Below are positions 6,676 through 14,638 of a DNA stretch of 43,984 bases, piece after piece. The number at the start of each line of letters is the position of its first letter. The first letter of the stretch is position 1. The stretch comes from Prevotella sp. UBA746 (GTDB lineage: Bacteria; Bacteroidota; Bacteroidia; Bacteroidales; Bacteroidaceae): NCBI GenBank assembly GCA_002298545.1, contig DBKQ01000039.1, positions 6,334 to 50,317 on the forward strand, read 5' to 3'. The position numbers and the translations under genes are program-made. The notes beneath the pieces are model-generated. The model had not been told where the DNA came from. It was given only the letters and a program-made list of their open reading frames with translations, and searched no databases.

Positions 6676-7731
6676 ATGATTAAGATATGCAGTAAGAGAC
6701 TGCCTGTTGACATTGTTTTCCATCCCGACTGGTGGTACAAGAATACAGGAATCTCTTTTGACAAGGATTTTTTCTATGACCCACACCGACGAGTTGACGA
6801 TGAACAAAAGATGGAGCAAGAATTATTCGAACGCTTCGGCGATCTCGGTCTCGGAGAGGATCACGACAAGAAAATTCCACAAATAGGAGCAGTACATCTT
6901 GCTTCTGGTTATCTACTTTCTGAAATGCTGGGATGTAAAGTGGAATATTACGACGATGCTCCACCACAGGTTATTTGCGCCCATCGTGACTCTCTCGACA
7001 TTAATGTAGAGGAAGCATTTCGCTCACCTGCCTTTAAGCGTTTTGAGTCACTTGTGGAAGAACTGAAGAAAAGATACGGATATGTAGCAGGCGACGTGAA
7101 TTGGGGTGGCGTGCTAAATATTGCCATTGATATACGAGGCGAGGAAATATTTACCGACATGGTGATGGAACCAGAGAAAGCAAATATGTTCTTCAAGAAG
7201 ATTGCTGAAATTATTGACAAATTTGTCTGGTATGTACAAACCAACACTGGATCTTCCTCTATTTCGGTAAACCGTAGTGCGAGACTTTTCGACTATCCAG
7301 TGGCTATACATTCGGAGTGTAGCCATACTATGATTTCCGAAGATGACTACAGACGTTTTTTCCTGCCTATCGACAAGGAATGGAGCATGCGGCATAAGCC
7401 TTATGGTATTCACTACTGCGGAAAGGATCCGCATCGTATGGCTAAAGCATTCAGCGAAATTGAGCGTCTTACGTTTCTTGACGTTGGCTGGGGAGGCGAT
7501 GTAGCACTGCTAAGAAAATTCCTACCTAATACGTTTCTTAATATACGACTTAATCCTGTTGAGATACAACGTTACACAATCGATGAGCTAAAGAAAAACA
7601 TATCTGAACGAGTGACGGCTGGCGGAAAAGATTTGACTCTAACTGGAATATGCTGTGTAAATATGGACAAAAACGTGAGCGACAAAAGAATTAGGGAAAT
7701 TTTCCAAGTGGCGGAAAGTCTAAAGAAATAA
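6676..7731 (+). CDS. Uroporphyrinogen decarboxylase superfamily protein, methyltransferase-like
   Basis: 351 residues with a UroD/MtaA-type TIM-barrel pattern. The motif IHYCGKDPHRM (H246, C248) and a later CC pair (326-327) match the His-x-Cys-xn-Cys zinc site that MtaA/CmuA-type methylcobamide methyltransferases use to activate a thiol acceptor; true HemE lacks it. This makes a corrinoid-linked methyl transfer role more likely than haem synthesis, but the substrate cannot be told. No corrinoid protein, MtaB-like partner or cobalamin riboswitch is adjacent; the gene stands alone between the divergent DnaJ-like gene and a terminator. No convincing -7 box was found upstream. Confidence 0.75.
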   Translation: MIKICSKRLPVDIVFHPDWWYKNTGISFDKDFFYDPHRRVDDEQKMEQELFERFGDLGLGEDHDKKIPQIGAVHLASGYLLSEMLGCKVEYYDDAPPQVICAHRDSLDINVEEAFRSPAFKRFESLVEELKKRYGYVAGDVNWGGVLNIAIDIRGEEIFTDMVMEPEKANMFFKKIAEIIDKFVWYVQTNTGSSSISVNRSARLFDYPVAIHSECSHTMISEDDYRRFFLPIDKEWSMRHKPYGIHYCGKDPHRMAKAFSEIERLTFLDVGWGGDVALLRKFLPNTFLNIRLNPVEIQRYTIDELKKNISERVTAGGKDLTLTGICCVNMDKNVSDKRIREIFQVAESLKK

Positions 7732-7739
7732 TGATAAAA

Positions 7740-7780
7740 CCCGGAATCCTTGAAAGAAACAGGGATTCCGGGCTTTTGTT
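7740..7780. terminator. Terminator between UroD-like gene and 2-oxoacid oxidoreductase gamma gene
   Basis: CCCGGAATCC (7740-7749) pairs with GGATTCCGGG (7763-7772), followed by CTTTTGTTT. It lies between the convergent ends of the two genes and may serve both. Confidence 0.85.
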
Positions 7781-7797
7781 TATATACCTTAAAGATA

Positions 7798-8340
7798 TTA
7801 CTGTTTTTGCATGATGTCTCCACCAACCTTTATTGCCTCCATATTGAGAGGTATAAGCTTATGGTGGCGCTCAGGAAGAGTTTTAAAGAGGGCTTTCTCC
7901 ACTCCATTCTCACTTACTACAGGAGCCACACTAAGCATACCGCCCAGAACAATCATGTTGAATACCTTGGTATTCTTCATCTCAGCGGCTTTATCCATAG
8001 CATCTATACGATAAATCGAAATATCCTTACGGGTTGGAGGATTTATTATTCCGTTACCTTCGTATATTAGAATACCACCTGGCTTTACGCGAGGTTCAAA
8101 TTTGTCGAGCGACGGCTGATTGAGCACGATGGCAATATCGAACTTGCTCAATACTGGCGACGAAATGCGCTCATCGCTTACAATAACGGTAACGTTGGCT
8201 GTTCCGCCACGCTGCTCCGGTCCGTATGCCGGCATCCATGTAACTTCCTTGTCCTCCATCAATCCGGAGTAAGCAAGAATCTTACCCATGGAAAGCACAC
8301 CCTGACCGCCGAATCCTGATATTATTATTTCCTTTTTCAT
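7798..8340 (-). CDS. 2-oxoacid:ferredoxin oxidoreductase, gamma subunit
   Basis: 180 residues. The N-terminal IIISGFGGQGVLSMGKIL and PAYGPEQRGGTANVTV are hallmarks of the gamma subunit of pyruvate/2-ketoisovalerate/2-oxoglutarate ferredoxin oxidoreductases. It helps bind CoA in the complex that oxidatively decarboxylates a 2-oxoacid to acyl-CoA while reducing ferredoxin. The ATG at 8338-8340 overlaps the TGA of the beta subunit (ATGA), indicating translational coupling. It is the last gene of the folD-to-gamma operon, stopping just before the terminator at 7740-7780. Confidence 0.92.
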   Translation of the reverse strand: MKKEIIISGFGGQGVLSMGKILAYSGLMEDKEVTWMPAYGPEQRGGTANVTVIVSDERISSPVLSKFDIAIVLNQPSLDKFEPRVKPGGILIYEGNGIINPPTRKDISIYRIDAMDKAAEMKNTKVFNMIVLGGMLSVAPVVSENGVEKALFKTLPERHHKLIPLNMEAIKVGGDIMQKQ

Positions 8341-9104
8341 TCGTCAATAGTGTTTTTAAGGTCGCCCTTAGGATAAAACTTAAACATGTTCTCACGCATC
8401 CACTCGTTTGCCTTTACCGGAGAAAGTTTCCAGCCGCTGTTACAGGTGCTGACAATCTCTACGAGACTTGAGCCCTTACCTGCCATAGAAGCATCAAATG
8501 CCTTACGGATAGCTTTCTTGGCAGAGCGGATTGAGGCTACAGTATCAACGCTTTGACGGGTAACATAACAAGTACCCTGAAGTGTTGCTGCAATCTCTGT
8601 CATCTTCAAAGGATATCCGTGAAGCTCCGGTGTACGTCCGTAAGGACAAGTGGCGGTTTTCTGTCCGAGCAGTGTCGTCGGTGCCATCTGTCCGCCAGTC
8701 ATACCGTATATGGCATTGTTGATAAATATTATCGTTATATTCTCACCACGGTTCAAAGCATGTATTGTTTCTGCAGTTCCGATACAAGCAAGGTCGCCAT
8801 CGCCTTGGTATGTAAACACAAGGCGGTCTGGCCAACAACGCTTGATACCTGTTGCCACTGCCGGTGCACGACCATGAGCAGCCTCTGACCAGTCGATATC
8901 AAGATAACGATAGGCAAATACGGAGCAACCAACCGGGCACACACCGACTGTCTTGTTCTGCATTCCCATTTCCTCAATTACCTCTGCCACGAGTTTATGT
9001 ACCACGCCGTGGGAACATCCCGGGCAATAGTGCATTGGAGTGTCGTTCATAAGCGAGGGTTTCTCGTAAACGAGATTCTCCGGTGCTATTATATCTTCTT
9101 TCAT
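8337..9104 (-). CDS. 2-oxoacid:ferredoxin oxidoreductase, beta subunit (TPP-binding)
   Basis: 255 residues from ATG 9104. The cluster-type motif MHYCPGCSHG, a CPVGCS motif and the thiamine diphosphate/Mg motif GDGDLACIGTAE ... NNAIYGMTGGQ are all present. An upstream in-frame ATG at 9143 would overlap the alpha gene by 20 bp, whereas ATG 9104 has AGGAAAG just upstream and begins 20 bp after the alpha stop, so I prefer it. Catalytic partner of the alpha subunit. The substrate preference (2-oxoglutarate or branched-chain 2-oxoacids) cannot be settled from sequence alone. Confidence 0.92.
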   Translation of the reverse strand: MKEDIIAPENLVYEKPSLMNDTPMHYCPGCSHGVVHKLVAEVIEEMGMQNKTVGVCPVGCSVFAYRYLDIDWSEAAHGRAPAVATGIKRCWPDRLVFTYQGDGDLACIGTAETIHALNRGENITIIFINNAIYGMTGGQMAPTTLLGQKTATCPYGRTPELHGYPLKMTEIAATLQGTCYVTRQSVDTVASIRSAKKAIRKAFDASMAGKGSSLVEIVSTCNSGWKLSPVKANEWMRENMFKFYPKGDLKNTIDE

Positions 9105-9123
9105 GACTTTCCTATTTTTTCGT

Positions 9124-10224
9124 TTAACCATTAAACTTGCCATTCTTGATATTTTCCTTCAAAGAATTTACGATTTCTTCTGGATCAGGAACGATACCGC
9201 CAAGACGGCCGAAATGTTCTACCGGAACTTCTCCACATGTGGCGAGGCGCACATCCTCTACCATCTGTCCGGCGTTTATCTCTACCGAGAGTACACCCTT
9301 CTTGCCCTTGGCAAGCTCGTGGAGTTGTTTCTCTGGGAACGGCCAAAGTGTTATAGGACGGAAGAGTCCTACTTTCAATCCTTCCTCGCGTGCGAGTTCC
9401 ATTGCCTTCTCTGAAATACGGGCGGCACTGCCGAATGCAACAATTACATAATCAGCATCGTCACACTGAGTGGTTTCGAAACGAACCTCATTAGCTTTTA
9501 CTTTATTGTATTTCTCGATAAGTTTCAAGTTACGCTGTTCCATAACCTCTGGCTGCAGCTCGAGCGAAGTCATTACATTAATGTCACGGTCTGGAGTACG
9601 TCCGAAAGTTGCCCACGGGCATTCTTTCTTTATCTGCTCCTCCGTACGACGAGGCTTTATCGGCGGAAGAACCACCTTCTCCATCATCTGTCCGATAACA
9701 CCGTCACTCAATATCATTGCCGGCATGCGGTAGCGGAAAGCAAGCGTAAAGGCAAGGTCTACGAAATCTGCCATTTCCTGCACAGATGCCGGTGCGAGCA
9801 CGATAACATAGTAGTCGCCGTTTCCTCCGCCACGTGTAGACTGGAAATAGTCACTCTGCGACGGTTGTATAGTACCAAGTCCAGGTCCACCACGCTGCAC
9901 ATTGATAAAGACACCTGGTATCTCGGCTCCTGCCATATATGAAATACCTTCCTGCATCAGTGCCACACCTGGACTTGATGATGACGTGAAGGCACGCTTT
10001 CCAGAACCGGCAGCTCCATATACCATATTTATTGACGCCACCTCGCTCTCGGCCTGTACAACAACCATTCCCGTTGTTTCCCAAGGCTTAAGCTCAGCAA
10101 GGGTTTCTATCACCTCACTTTGCGGAGTGATAGGATATCCGAAATAGGCATCACATCCACAACGTATTGCAGCATGCGCTATTGCCTCATTTCCTTTCAT
10201 TAAAAGAACTTCTTTTTCTGCCAT
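9124..10224 (-). CDS. vorB: 2-oxoacid:ferredoxin oxidoreductase, alpha subunit (VorB type)
   Basis: 366 residues. The start LLMKGNEAIAHAAIRCGC, then YFGYPITPQSE, QAESEVASINMVYGAAGSGK and SSSSPGVALMQEGISYMAG, closely follow the pattern of 2-ketoisovalerate ferredoxin reductase alpha subunits. It binds thiamine diphosphate with the beta subunit and forms the 2-oxoacid pocket. Gamma is a separate gene here, not fused to alpha as in many KorA proteins. In anaerobic Bacteroidales such complexes interconvert branched-chain or dicarboxylic 2-oxoacids and acyl-CoAs, coupled to ferredoxin. The symbol reflects family resemblance; a KorA role remains possible. Confidence 0.9.
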   Translation of the reverse strand: MAEKEVLLMKGNEAIAHAAIRCGCDAYFGYPITPQSEVIETLAELKPWETTGMVVVQAESEVASINMVYGAAGSGKRAFTSSSSPGVALMQEGISYMAGAEIPGVFINVQRGGPGLGTIQPSQSDYFQSTRGGGNGDYYVIVLAPASVQEMADFVDLAFTLAFRYRMPAMILSDGVIGQMMEKVVLPPIKPRRTEEQIKKECPWATFGRTPDRDINVMTSLELQPEVMEQRNLKLIEKYNKVKANEVRFETTQCDDADYVIVAFGSAARISEKAMELAREEGLKVGLFRPITLWPFPEKQLHELAKGKKGVLSVEINAGQMVEDVRLATCGEVPVEHFGRLGGIVPDPEEIVNSLKENIKNGKFNG

Positions 10225-10227
10225 TTC

Positions 10228-10461
10228 CTATTCCTCCATACGTTTTTTGTAAACACTGATACATCCGTCAGGACATACAATACCACACGATGCACATCCG
10301 ATACAGTCATCGGGGTGCACAGCCACGGCATAAGGATAACCATGCACGTTGACATGTTTGTCAGACAATGCAATGACATCCTTTGGGCATGCTACGACAC
10401 AGAGCGAGCAGCCTTTGCAGCGGTCTGTGTTTACAACGATAGCTCCTTTGATTTTTCCCAT
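10228..10461 (-). CDS. 2-oxoacid:ferredoxin oxidoreductase delta subunit, 2[4Fe-4S] ferredoxin
   Basis: 77 residues from ATG 10461. Two CxxCxxCxxxCP-type motifs are visible, CKGCSLCVVACP and CIGCASCGIVCP, each ligating one [4Fe-4S] cluster. The upstream in-frame ATG at 10518 would add a non-conserved 19-residue extension, so the shorter start is chosen. It carries electrons from the TPP active site to soluble ferredoxin. Only 3 bp separate it from the alpha gene. The 120-bp gap to the upstream TPR gene holds no clear promoter. Confidence 0.92.
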   Translation of the reverse strand: MGKIKGAIVVNTDRCKGCSLCVVACPKDVIALSDKHVNVHGYPYAVAVHPDDCIGCASCGIVCPDGCISVYKKRMEE

Positions 10462-10581
10462 GTCTTTGCTAATTAAATTAAAGGGTAACAGTTTATGGAC
10501 TTTGTGCGAACTCGTCACACGGCGTCCAAATCGCTATAGCTCTATAAATATAAATTCAAAATGTTTTTTCTCTCTATACTA

Positions 10582-10761
10582 TCAAGGATTATACATATCC
10601 TTGCAATAATAGTTGAGTATGTCCTCAACCATTTTCTTTGCTCCAACAGCCGGACTATCAGGATCGAGTTCTATCGCCTCGAGATAGCAATGGATTGCCT
10701 CCTGCCAATTGCCGGTCCGCTGAAACTCTTTTCCTTTTTCGTAGAATTCCTCTGCGGTCAT
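10582..10761 (-). CDS. 59-residue tetratricopeptide-repeat protein in the folD/2-oxoacid oxidoreductase operon
   Basis: The frame reads MTAEEFYEKGKEFQRTGNW then QEAIHCYLEAIELDPDSPA, a single good TPR helix pair (W-x2-A-I-x2-Y-x2-A-I-x-L-D-P), then a short C-terminal helix. ATG 10761 overlaps the TGA of folD (ATGA), a strong sign that it is translated and coupled. One TPR pair is too small for a stand-alone superhelix, so it probably docks onto a partner or dimerises. Position directly before the ferredoxin subunit suggests an assembly or accessory role for the oxidoreductase, which is inference. Confidence 0.85.
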   Translation of the reverse strand: MTAEEFYEKGKEFQRTGNWQEAIHCYLEAIELDPDSPAVGAKKMVEDILNYYCKDMYNP

Positions 10762-11636
10762 TTATAATATTCTTTTTTTCCTGCTGCCAGTGTGTTCTTC
10801 ATCAATGAGCAGATAGTCATTGGTCCGACACCTCCCGGCACAGGAGTTATAAATGAACATTTGGGAGCTACTTCATCGAACTTCACGTCTCCGTTTAGGC
10901 GGAATCCGCTCTTTCGTGTAGCGTCTGGCACTCGCGTTGTACCAACGTCTATGACCACAGCTCCTTCTTTTACCATATCTGCAGTTACGAAATTGGGTTG
11001 CCCGATAGCAGCTATGATGATATCAGCCTCGCGGCATTCCTCTTTCAGAGTTTTTGAATGACTGTGGCATACCGTTACCGTGGCATCGCCATATTGCTTC
11101 TGCATCATAAGCTGTGCCATTGGTTTGCCGACGATATTGCTGCGACCGAGAATGACACATTTCTTGCCTGACGTTTCTATTTTATATCTACGAAGCAAAG
11201 TCAGGATACCAAGTGGGGTTGCAGAAATGAAACATGGGAGTCCGATTGCCATACGTCCGACATTAATCGGATGAAAGCCGTCTACGTCCTTGCGATAGTC
11301 TATCGCCATGATTACTTTCTGCTCGTCAATGTGTTTCGGCAAAGGCAACTGTACGATAAAGCCGTCGACATCTGCATCACGATTTAGTTCATCGACTTTT
11401 GCAAGAAGTTCAGCTTCGCTGACATTATCCTCAAAGCGTATGAGTGTACTTTTGAAGCCACAAGCCTCACAGGCGAGAACTTTGTTCTTGACATAAGTCT
11501 CGCTACCACCGTCGTGCCCAACGAGGATTGCAGCCAAATGGGGTTGCTTTCCTCCCTGGTCTATTATTTCCTTTACTTCTACGGCTATTTCTGCTTTGAT
11601 GGCAGCCGCTGTAGCTTTTCCGTCAATTAACTGCAT
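10758..11636 (-). CDS. folD: Bifunctional methylene-THF dehydrogenase / methenyl-THF cyclohydrolase
   Basis: 292 residues, standard length. The catalytic pair Y48/K52 lies in SETYVKNKVLAC, followed by the family signatures DGFIVQLPLP, KDVDGFHPINVG, and VILGRSNIVGKPMAQLM of the Rossmann nucleotide site, and ending with ITPVPGGVGPMT. It interconverts 5,10-methylene-THF and 10-formyl-THF, feeding purine and formylmethionyl-tRNA synthesis; purN elsewhere in this window uses the product. Its stop overlaps the start of the TPR gene. Confidence 0.97.
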   Translation of the reverse strand: MQLIDGKATAAAIKAEIAVEVKEIIDQGGKQPHLAAILVGHDGGSETYVKNKVLACEACGFKSTLIRFEDNVSEAELLAKVDELNRDADVDGFIVQLPLPKHIDEQKVIMAIDYRKDVDGFHPINVGRMAIGLPCFISATPLGILTLLRRYKIETSGKKCVILGRSNIVGKPMAQLMMQKQYGDATVTVCHSHSKTLKEECREADIIIAAIGQPNFVTADMVKEGAVVIDVGTTRVPDATRKSGFRLNGDVKFDEVAPKCSFITPVPGGVGPMTICSLMKNTLAAGKKEYYK

Positions 11637-11663
11637 GTGTTTTCTTTTATCTTTTTAATTTTT

Positions 11664-11708
11664 CGGAATTTCTTGGTCAACAATATTATTGACAACCAAG
11701 AAATTCCG
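11664..11708. repeat. 14-bp perfect inverted repeat between ffh and folD
   Basis: CGGAATTTCTTGGT (11664-11677) and ACCAAGAAATTCCG (11695-11708) are exact complements around a 17-bp AT-rich loop. On the minus strand the hairpin lies just after the ffh stop and is followed by an A-rich, not T-rich, stretch, so it is not a canonical intrinsic terminator. It may be an mRNA 3'-end protector or processing site between ffh and folD. Confidence 0.6.
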
Positions 11709-11718
11709 GATAAGAATT

Positions 11719-13074
11719 CTAAATCTTTGGCATTCCAGGCATTCCACCCTTCATGTGTTTCATTGCATTCATCATCTGAGTCATCTTAGAGCCGGTAACC
11801 ATCTTCATCACTTTGCGCGTCTGGTCGAACTGCTTTATAAGACGATTTACATCCTGAATACTTGTACCTGAACCTCTGGCAATACGCTGACGACGACTGG
11901 TGTTGAGGACTTCTGGATTTGTACGTTCCTTTGTTGTCATACTAAGGATTATTGCCTCAATTCCCTTGAAAGCATCATCATCGATATCTACATCTTTTAT
12001 TGCCTTGCCAACACCTGGTATCATAGAAGCGAGATCTTTAAGATTACCCATCTTCTTTATCTGCTGAATCTGTCCGAGGAAGTCATTGAAGTCGAATTTG
12101 TTTTTCTGTATCTTTTTCTGCAGGCGTTTTGCCTCTTCTTCGTCAAACTGCTCCTGTGCACGCTCTACCAAACTTACGATATCACCCATTCCGAGGATAC
12201 GGTCTGCCATTCGCGATGGATGGAACACATCGATTGCTTCCATTTTCTCGCCTGTTCCGACAAATTTTATCGGTTTCGTAACAACAGTACGAATGCTCAG
12301 AGCTGCACCGCCACGTGTATCACCGTCGAGCTTTGTCAAAACGACACCGTCGAAATCAAGGCGGTCATTGAAAGTCTTTGCCGTATTAACGGCATCCTGT
12401 CCGGTCATGGAGTCAACAACGAAGAGTGTTTCATTTGGATTTACGGCATTCTTCAGTCGTTCAATCTCGTCCATCATCTCTTCGTCGACAGCCAAACGAC
12501 CGGCAGTATCTATAATAACTACATCATAGTTCTTGGCTTTCGCTTCCTTTATCGCATTGTTTGCTATTTCAACGACGTTTTTGTTTCCTTCTTCTGAATA
12601 AACAGGAACACCGATTTGCTCAGCTACGACCTTGAGCTGGTCTATTGCTGCAGGACGATAAACGTCACATGCTACGAGCAATGGATTTTTATGCTGCTTA
12701 TTTTTCAGCATGTTTGCAAGTTTGCCGCTAAATGTAGTTTTTCCGGAACCTTGCAGACCAGACATTAGGATTATTGAAGGATGACCATCAAGTTTTAACT
12801 CTGCAGCTTCTCCACCCATAAGCTCTGCAAGCTCGTCATGAACGAGTTTCACCATGAGTTGCCCAGGTTTTACGGCAGTGAGCACATTCATACCCATTGC
12901 TTTTTTCTTTACGGTGTCTACAAAGTTCTTTGCAACCTTGTAGTTCACGTCGGCCTCGGTCAATGCCCTACGGACATCTTTGAGCGTTTCCGCAACGTTA
13001 ATCTCTGTTATCTTGCCTTCTCCCTTAAGTATTTTAAAGGAACGCTCAAGTCTGTCGCTTAGATTTTCAAACAT
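11719..13074 (-). CDS. ffh: Signal recognition particle GTPase Ffh
   Basis: 451 residues. N domain at about 1-95, G domain with P-loop GLQGSGKTT (106-114), DTAGR near 190 and TKLDGD near 250, then the methionine-rich M domain ending in HMKGGMPGMPKI, which binds 4.5S RNA and hydrophobic signal sequences. It targets inner-membrane and secreted proteins to FtsY/SecYEG. The upstream -7 box at 13130-13137 supports independent transcription. No 4.5S RNA gene was seen in the window. Confidence 0.97.
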   Translation of the reverse strand: MFENLSDRLERSFKILKGEGKITEINVAETLKDVRRALTEADVNYKVAKNFVDTVKKKAMGMNVLTAVKPGQLMVKLVHDELAELMGGEAAELKLDGHPSIILMSGLQGSGKTTFSGKLANMLKNKQHKNPLLVACDVYRPAAIDQLKVVAEQIGVPVYSEEGNKNVVEIANNAIKEAKAKNYDVVIIDTAGRLAVDEEMMDEIERLKNAVNPNETLFVVDSMTGQDAVNTAKTFNDRLDFDGVVLTKLDGDTRGGAALSIRTVVTKPIKFVGTGEKMEAIDVFHPSRMADRILGMGDIVSLVERAQEQFDEEEAKRLQKKIQKNKFDFNDFLGQIQQIKKMGNLKDLASMIPGVGKAIKDVDIDDDAFKGIEAIILSMTTKERTNPEVLNTSRRQRIARGSGTSIQDVNRLIKQFDQTRKVMKMVTGSKMTQMMNAMKHMKGGMPGMPKI

Positions 13075-13129
13075 AGATTTTTATATCTTTTTCGTTATTT
13101 TTTTATTGTTTTTCCCATAAATTGGTATG

Positions 13130-13137
13130 CAAATATA
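13130..13137 (-). promoter_or_regulatory. -7 element of ffh
   Basis: TATATTTG on the minus strand matches TAnnTTTG, about 55 bp before the ffh ATG. No well-spaced -33 TTG. Confidence 0.6.
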
Positions 13138-13202
13138 ATAATAAATAGACGAAAATCTGAAACAAGTATCATGGTATTTAAAATATTTTAAACTCTTTAT
13201 CT

Positions 13203-13233
13203 TAAAAATGCGCACACTACATAATGAGTGTGC
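13203..13233 (-). terminator. Likely manA terminator
   Basis: GCACACT (13212-13218) pairs with AGTGTGC (13227-13233). On the minus strand, downstream of manA, the stem is followed by GCATTTTTAAG, giving a stem plus T-tract. Confidence 0.6.
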
Positions 13234-13317
13234 AACAATTTTAATAAAGAAAGACGATTCGGGAGTTTAAAATGTTTCTGCAAGAGGTTAATGTGTAATA
13301 TAAATTATCGAATAAAG

Positions 13318-13375
13318 AATATAGAATTAAGAGTTGTTTTCTTCTATTATGTAACAATCCTCTTAATTCTATATT
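13318..13375. repeat. 16-bp perfect inverted repeat downstream of manA
   Basis: AATATAGAATTAAGAG (13318-13333) and CTCTTAATTCTATATT (13360-13375) are exact complements; TTGTT/AACAA just inside lengthens the stem with a two-base bulge. It starts 15 bp after the manA stop on the minus strand. The 315-bp gap between ffh and manA contains this, the hairpin at 13212-13233 and the ffh promoter, and no gene. Confidence 0.6.
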
Positions 13376-13389
13376 TCCGAATCTATATT

Positions 13390-14433
13390 CTATTTATAAG
13401 TAAGGTGAAGGAAACGAGTTATGCGGTGTGGCAGACTACGGTCCTTGTTGTCGATAAATGCATCTAAGATACGCGAGTTTCCATGTAGCGGTATTACATC
13501 ATAATCGGCAATGCATGCCGGTATCAAGCAACTGTTACCCTCTTTTAATATTATTTCGTCGCCCGTGGAACGTACAACGATTTTGCAGTCTCCTTTTATG
13601 CACATACATATTATGAAGCTGTCGTACTTCATAAGGTTACGATGAAAGGTATCAACTAAATCGGTAACACGAACTGTAAAATACGGAGAGTCTATAACAA
13701 GGTTAGAACGGTTTTCAGCCTCCTTGTAAACGGTACGATACGAATCCTCCACATGGTAGTCGAGAGCCTGTGCCGCCAATTCTGTATGCAACTCACGAGG
13801 CTTGCCGTCGAGACCAGGACGGTTGTAGTCGTAAATACGATAAGTAAGGTCTGACGACTGCTGAACTTCCGCAAGAAGAATACCACTGCAAATAGCATGA
13901 ACTCTACCTGCCGGCAAATAGAACACATCACCAGGATGCACCTCATGGCGCGCCAATACATCGGTAATGGTACCGTCGGCTATACGTTTTTTATATTCGT
14001 ATTCTGATATCTGCGTTTTAAATCCGGCATATAGATAACTTCCTGGGTTGGCATCAATAATATACCACATTTCCGTTTTACCTGACTTGCCATGTACTCT
14101 GCGCGCCATCTCGTCGTTCGGATGAACCTGAATACTGAGGTCTCGCTTGGCATCAATAAATTTTATAAGGAGAGGAAGCTTATTGTCGTAGTTCTTAGCC
14201 ACTGTCTCGCCCAGAATCTCTCTCGGATATTCTGAAACTACCGAAACAAGATCCTTACCGGCAAAAGAGCCATTACGGATTACGCTAACACTCGAAGGAA
14301 CAGCACTGACCTCCCAGCTTTCACCTATTGGTTCTGCCTTAGGCTCCAGGCCTTTATATGGACACAAACGATCACCACCCCATACTACGGTATGTAGGTT
14401 CGGTTCAAATAGAAACGGATATAATTTTTCCAT
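13390..14433 (-). CDS. manA: Mannose-6-phosphate isomerase, class I
   Basis: 347 residues, a zinc-dependent cupin of the short class I type. Visible are the zinc-site motif SIQVHPND, DVFYLPAGRVHAICSGILLAE and the QQSSDLTYRIYDYNRPGLDG signature near the active site. It interconverts fructose-6-phosphate and mannose-6-phosphate, linking glycolysis to GDP-mannose and mannose use. Transcribed from the -7 box at 14473-14480. The neighbouring secreted protein gene is upstream in the same direction but is separated by 205 bp with hairpins, so co-transcription is doubtful. Confidence 0.95.
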   Translation of the reverse strand: MEKLYPFLFEPNLHTVVWGGDRLCPYKGLEPKAEPIGESWEVSAVPSSVSVIRNGSFAGKDLVSVVSEYPREILGETVAKNYDNKLPLLIKFIDAKRDLSIQVHPNDEMARRVHGKSGKTEMWYIIDANPGSYLYAGFKTQISEYEYKKRIADGTITDVLARHEVHPGDVFYLPAGRVHAICSGILLAEVQQSSDLTYRIYDYNRPGLDGKPRELHTELAAQALDYHVEDSYRTVYKEAENRSNLVIDSPYFTVRVTDLVDTFHRNLMKYDSFIICMCIKGDCKIVVRSTGDEIILKEGNSCLIPACIADYDVIPLHGNSRILDAFIDNKDRSLPHRITRFLHLTYK

Positions 14434-14472
14434 AATAAGTTCTGTTTTTATTTCCTAAACACAATTTGGCGT

Positions 14473-14480
14473 CAAAGATA
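14473..14480 (-). promoter_or_regulatory. -7 element of manA
   Basis: TATCTTTG on the minus strand fits TAnnTTTG, 40 bp before the manA ATG. Confidence 0.6.
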
Positions 14481-14577
14481 AAACGAATATTTTAACCGAC
14501 AAAAATTTTCTTTGCTTTTTTATTCTGAATAATACAATTCAATATTGGTTTGATTCACGGATGCTAAAGCTATCATT

Positions 14578-14638
14578 CACCTTTGGTGCTTCTATACTGC
14601 ACCGAAGGTGCATAATACATGCAATTTTTCTGCACCTT
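14578..14638 (-). promoter_or_regulatory. Mutually exclusive hairpins downstream of the outer-membrane-type gene
   Basis: CACCTTTGGTGC (14578-14589) pairs with GCACCGAAGGTG (14599-14610), 12 bp with one G-U. The segment AAGGTGCA (14605-14612) can instead pair perfectly with TGCACCTT (14631-14638). Both cannot form at once. The element lies between a stop codon and the manA promoter and lacks a T-tract. Confidence 0.45.
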
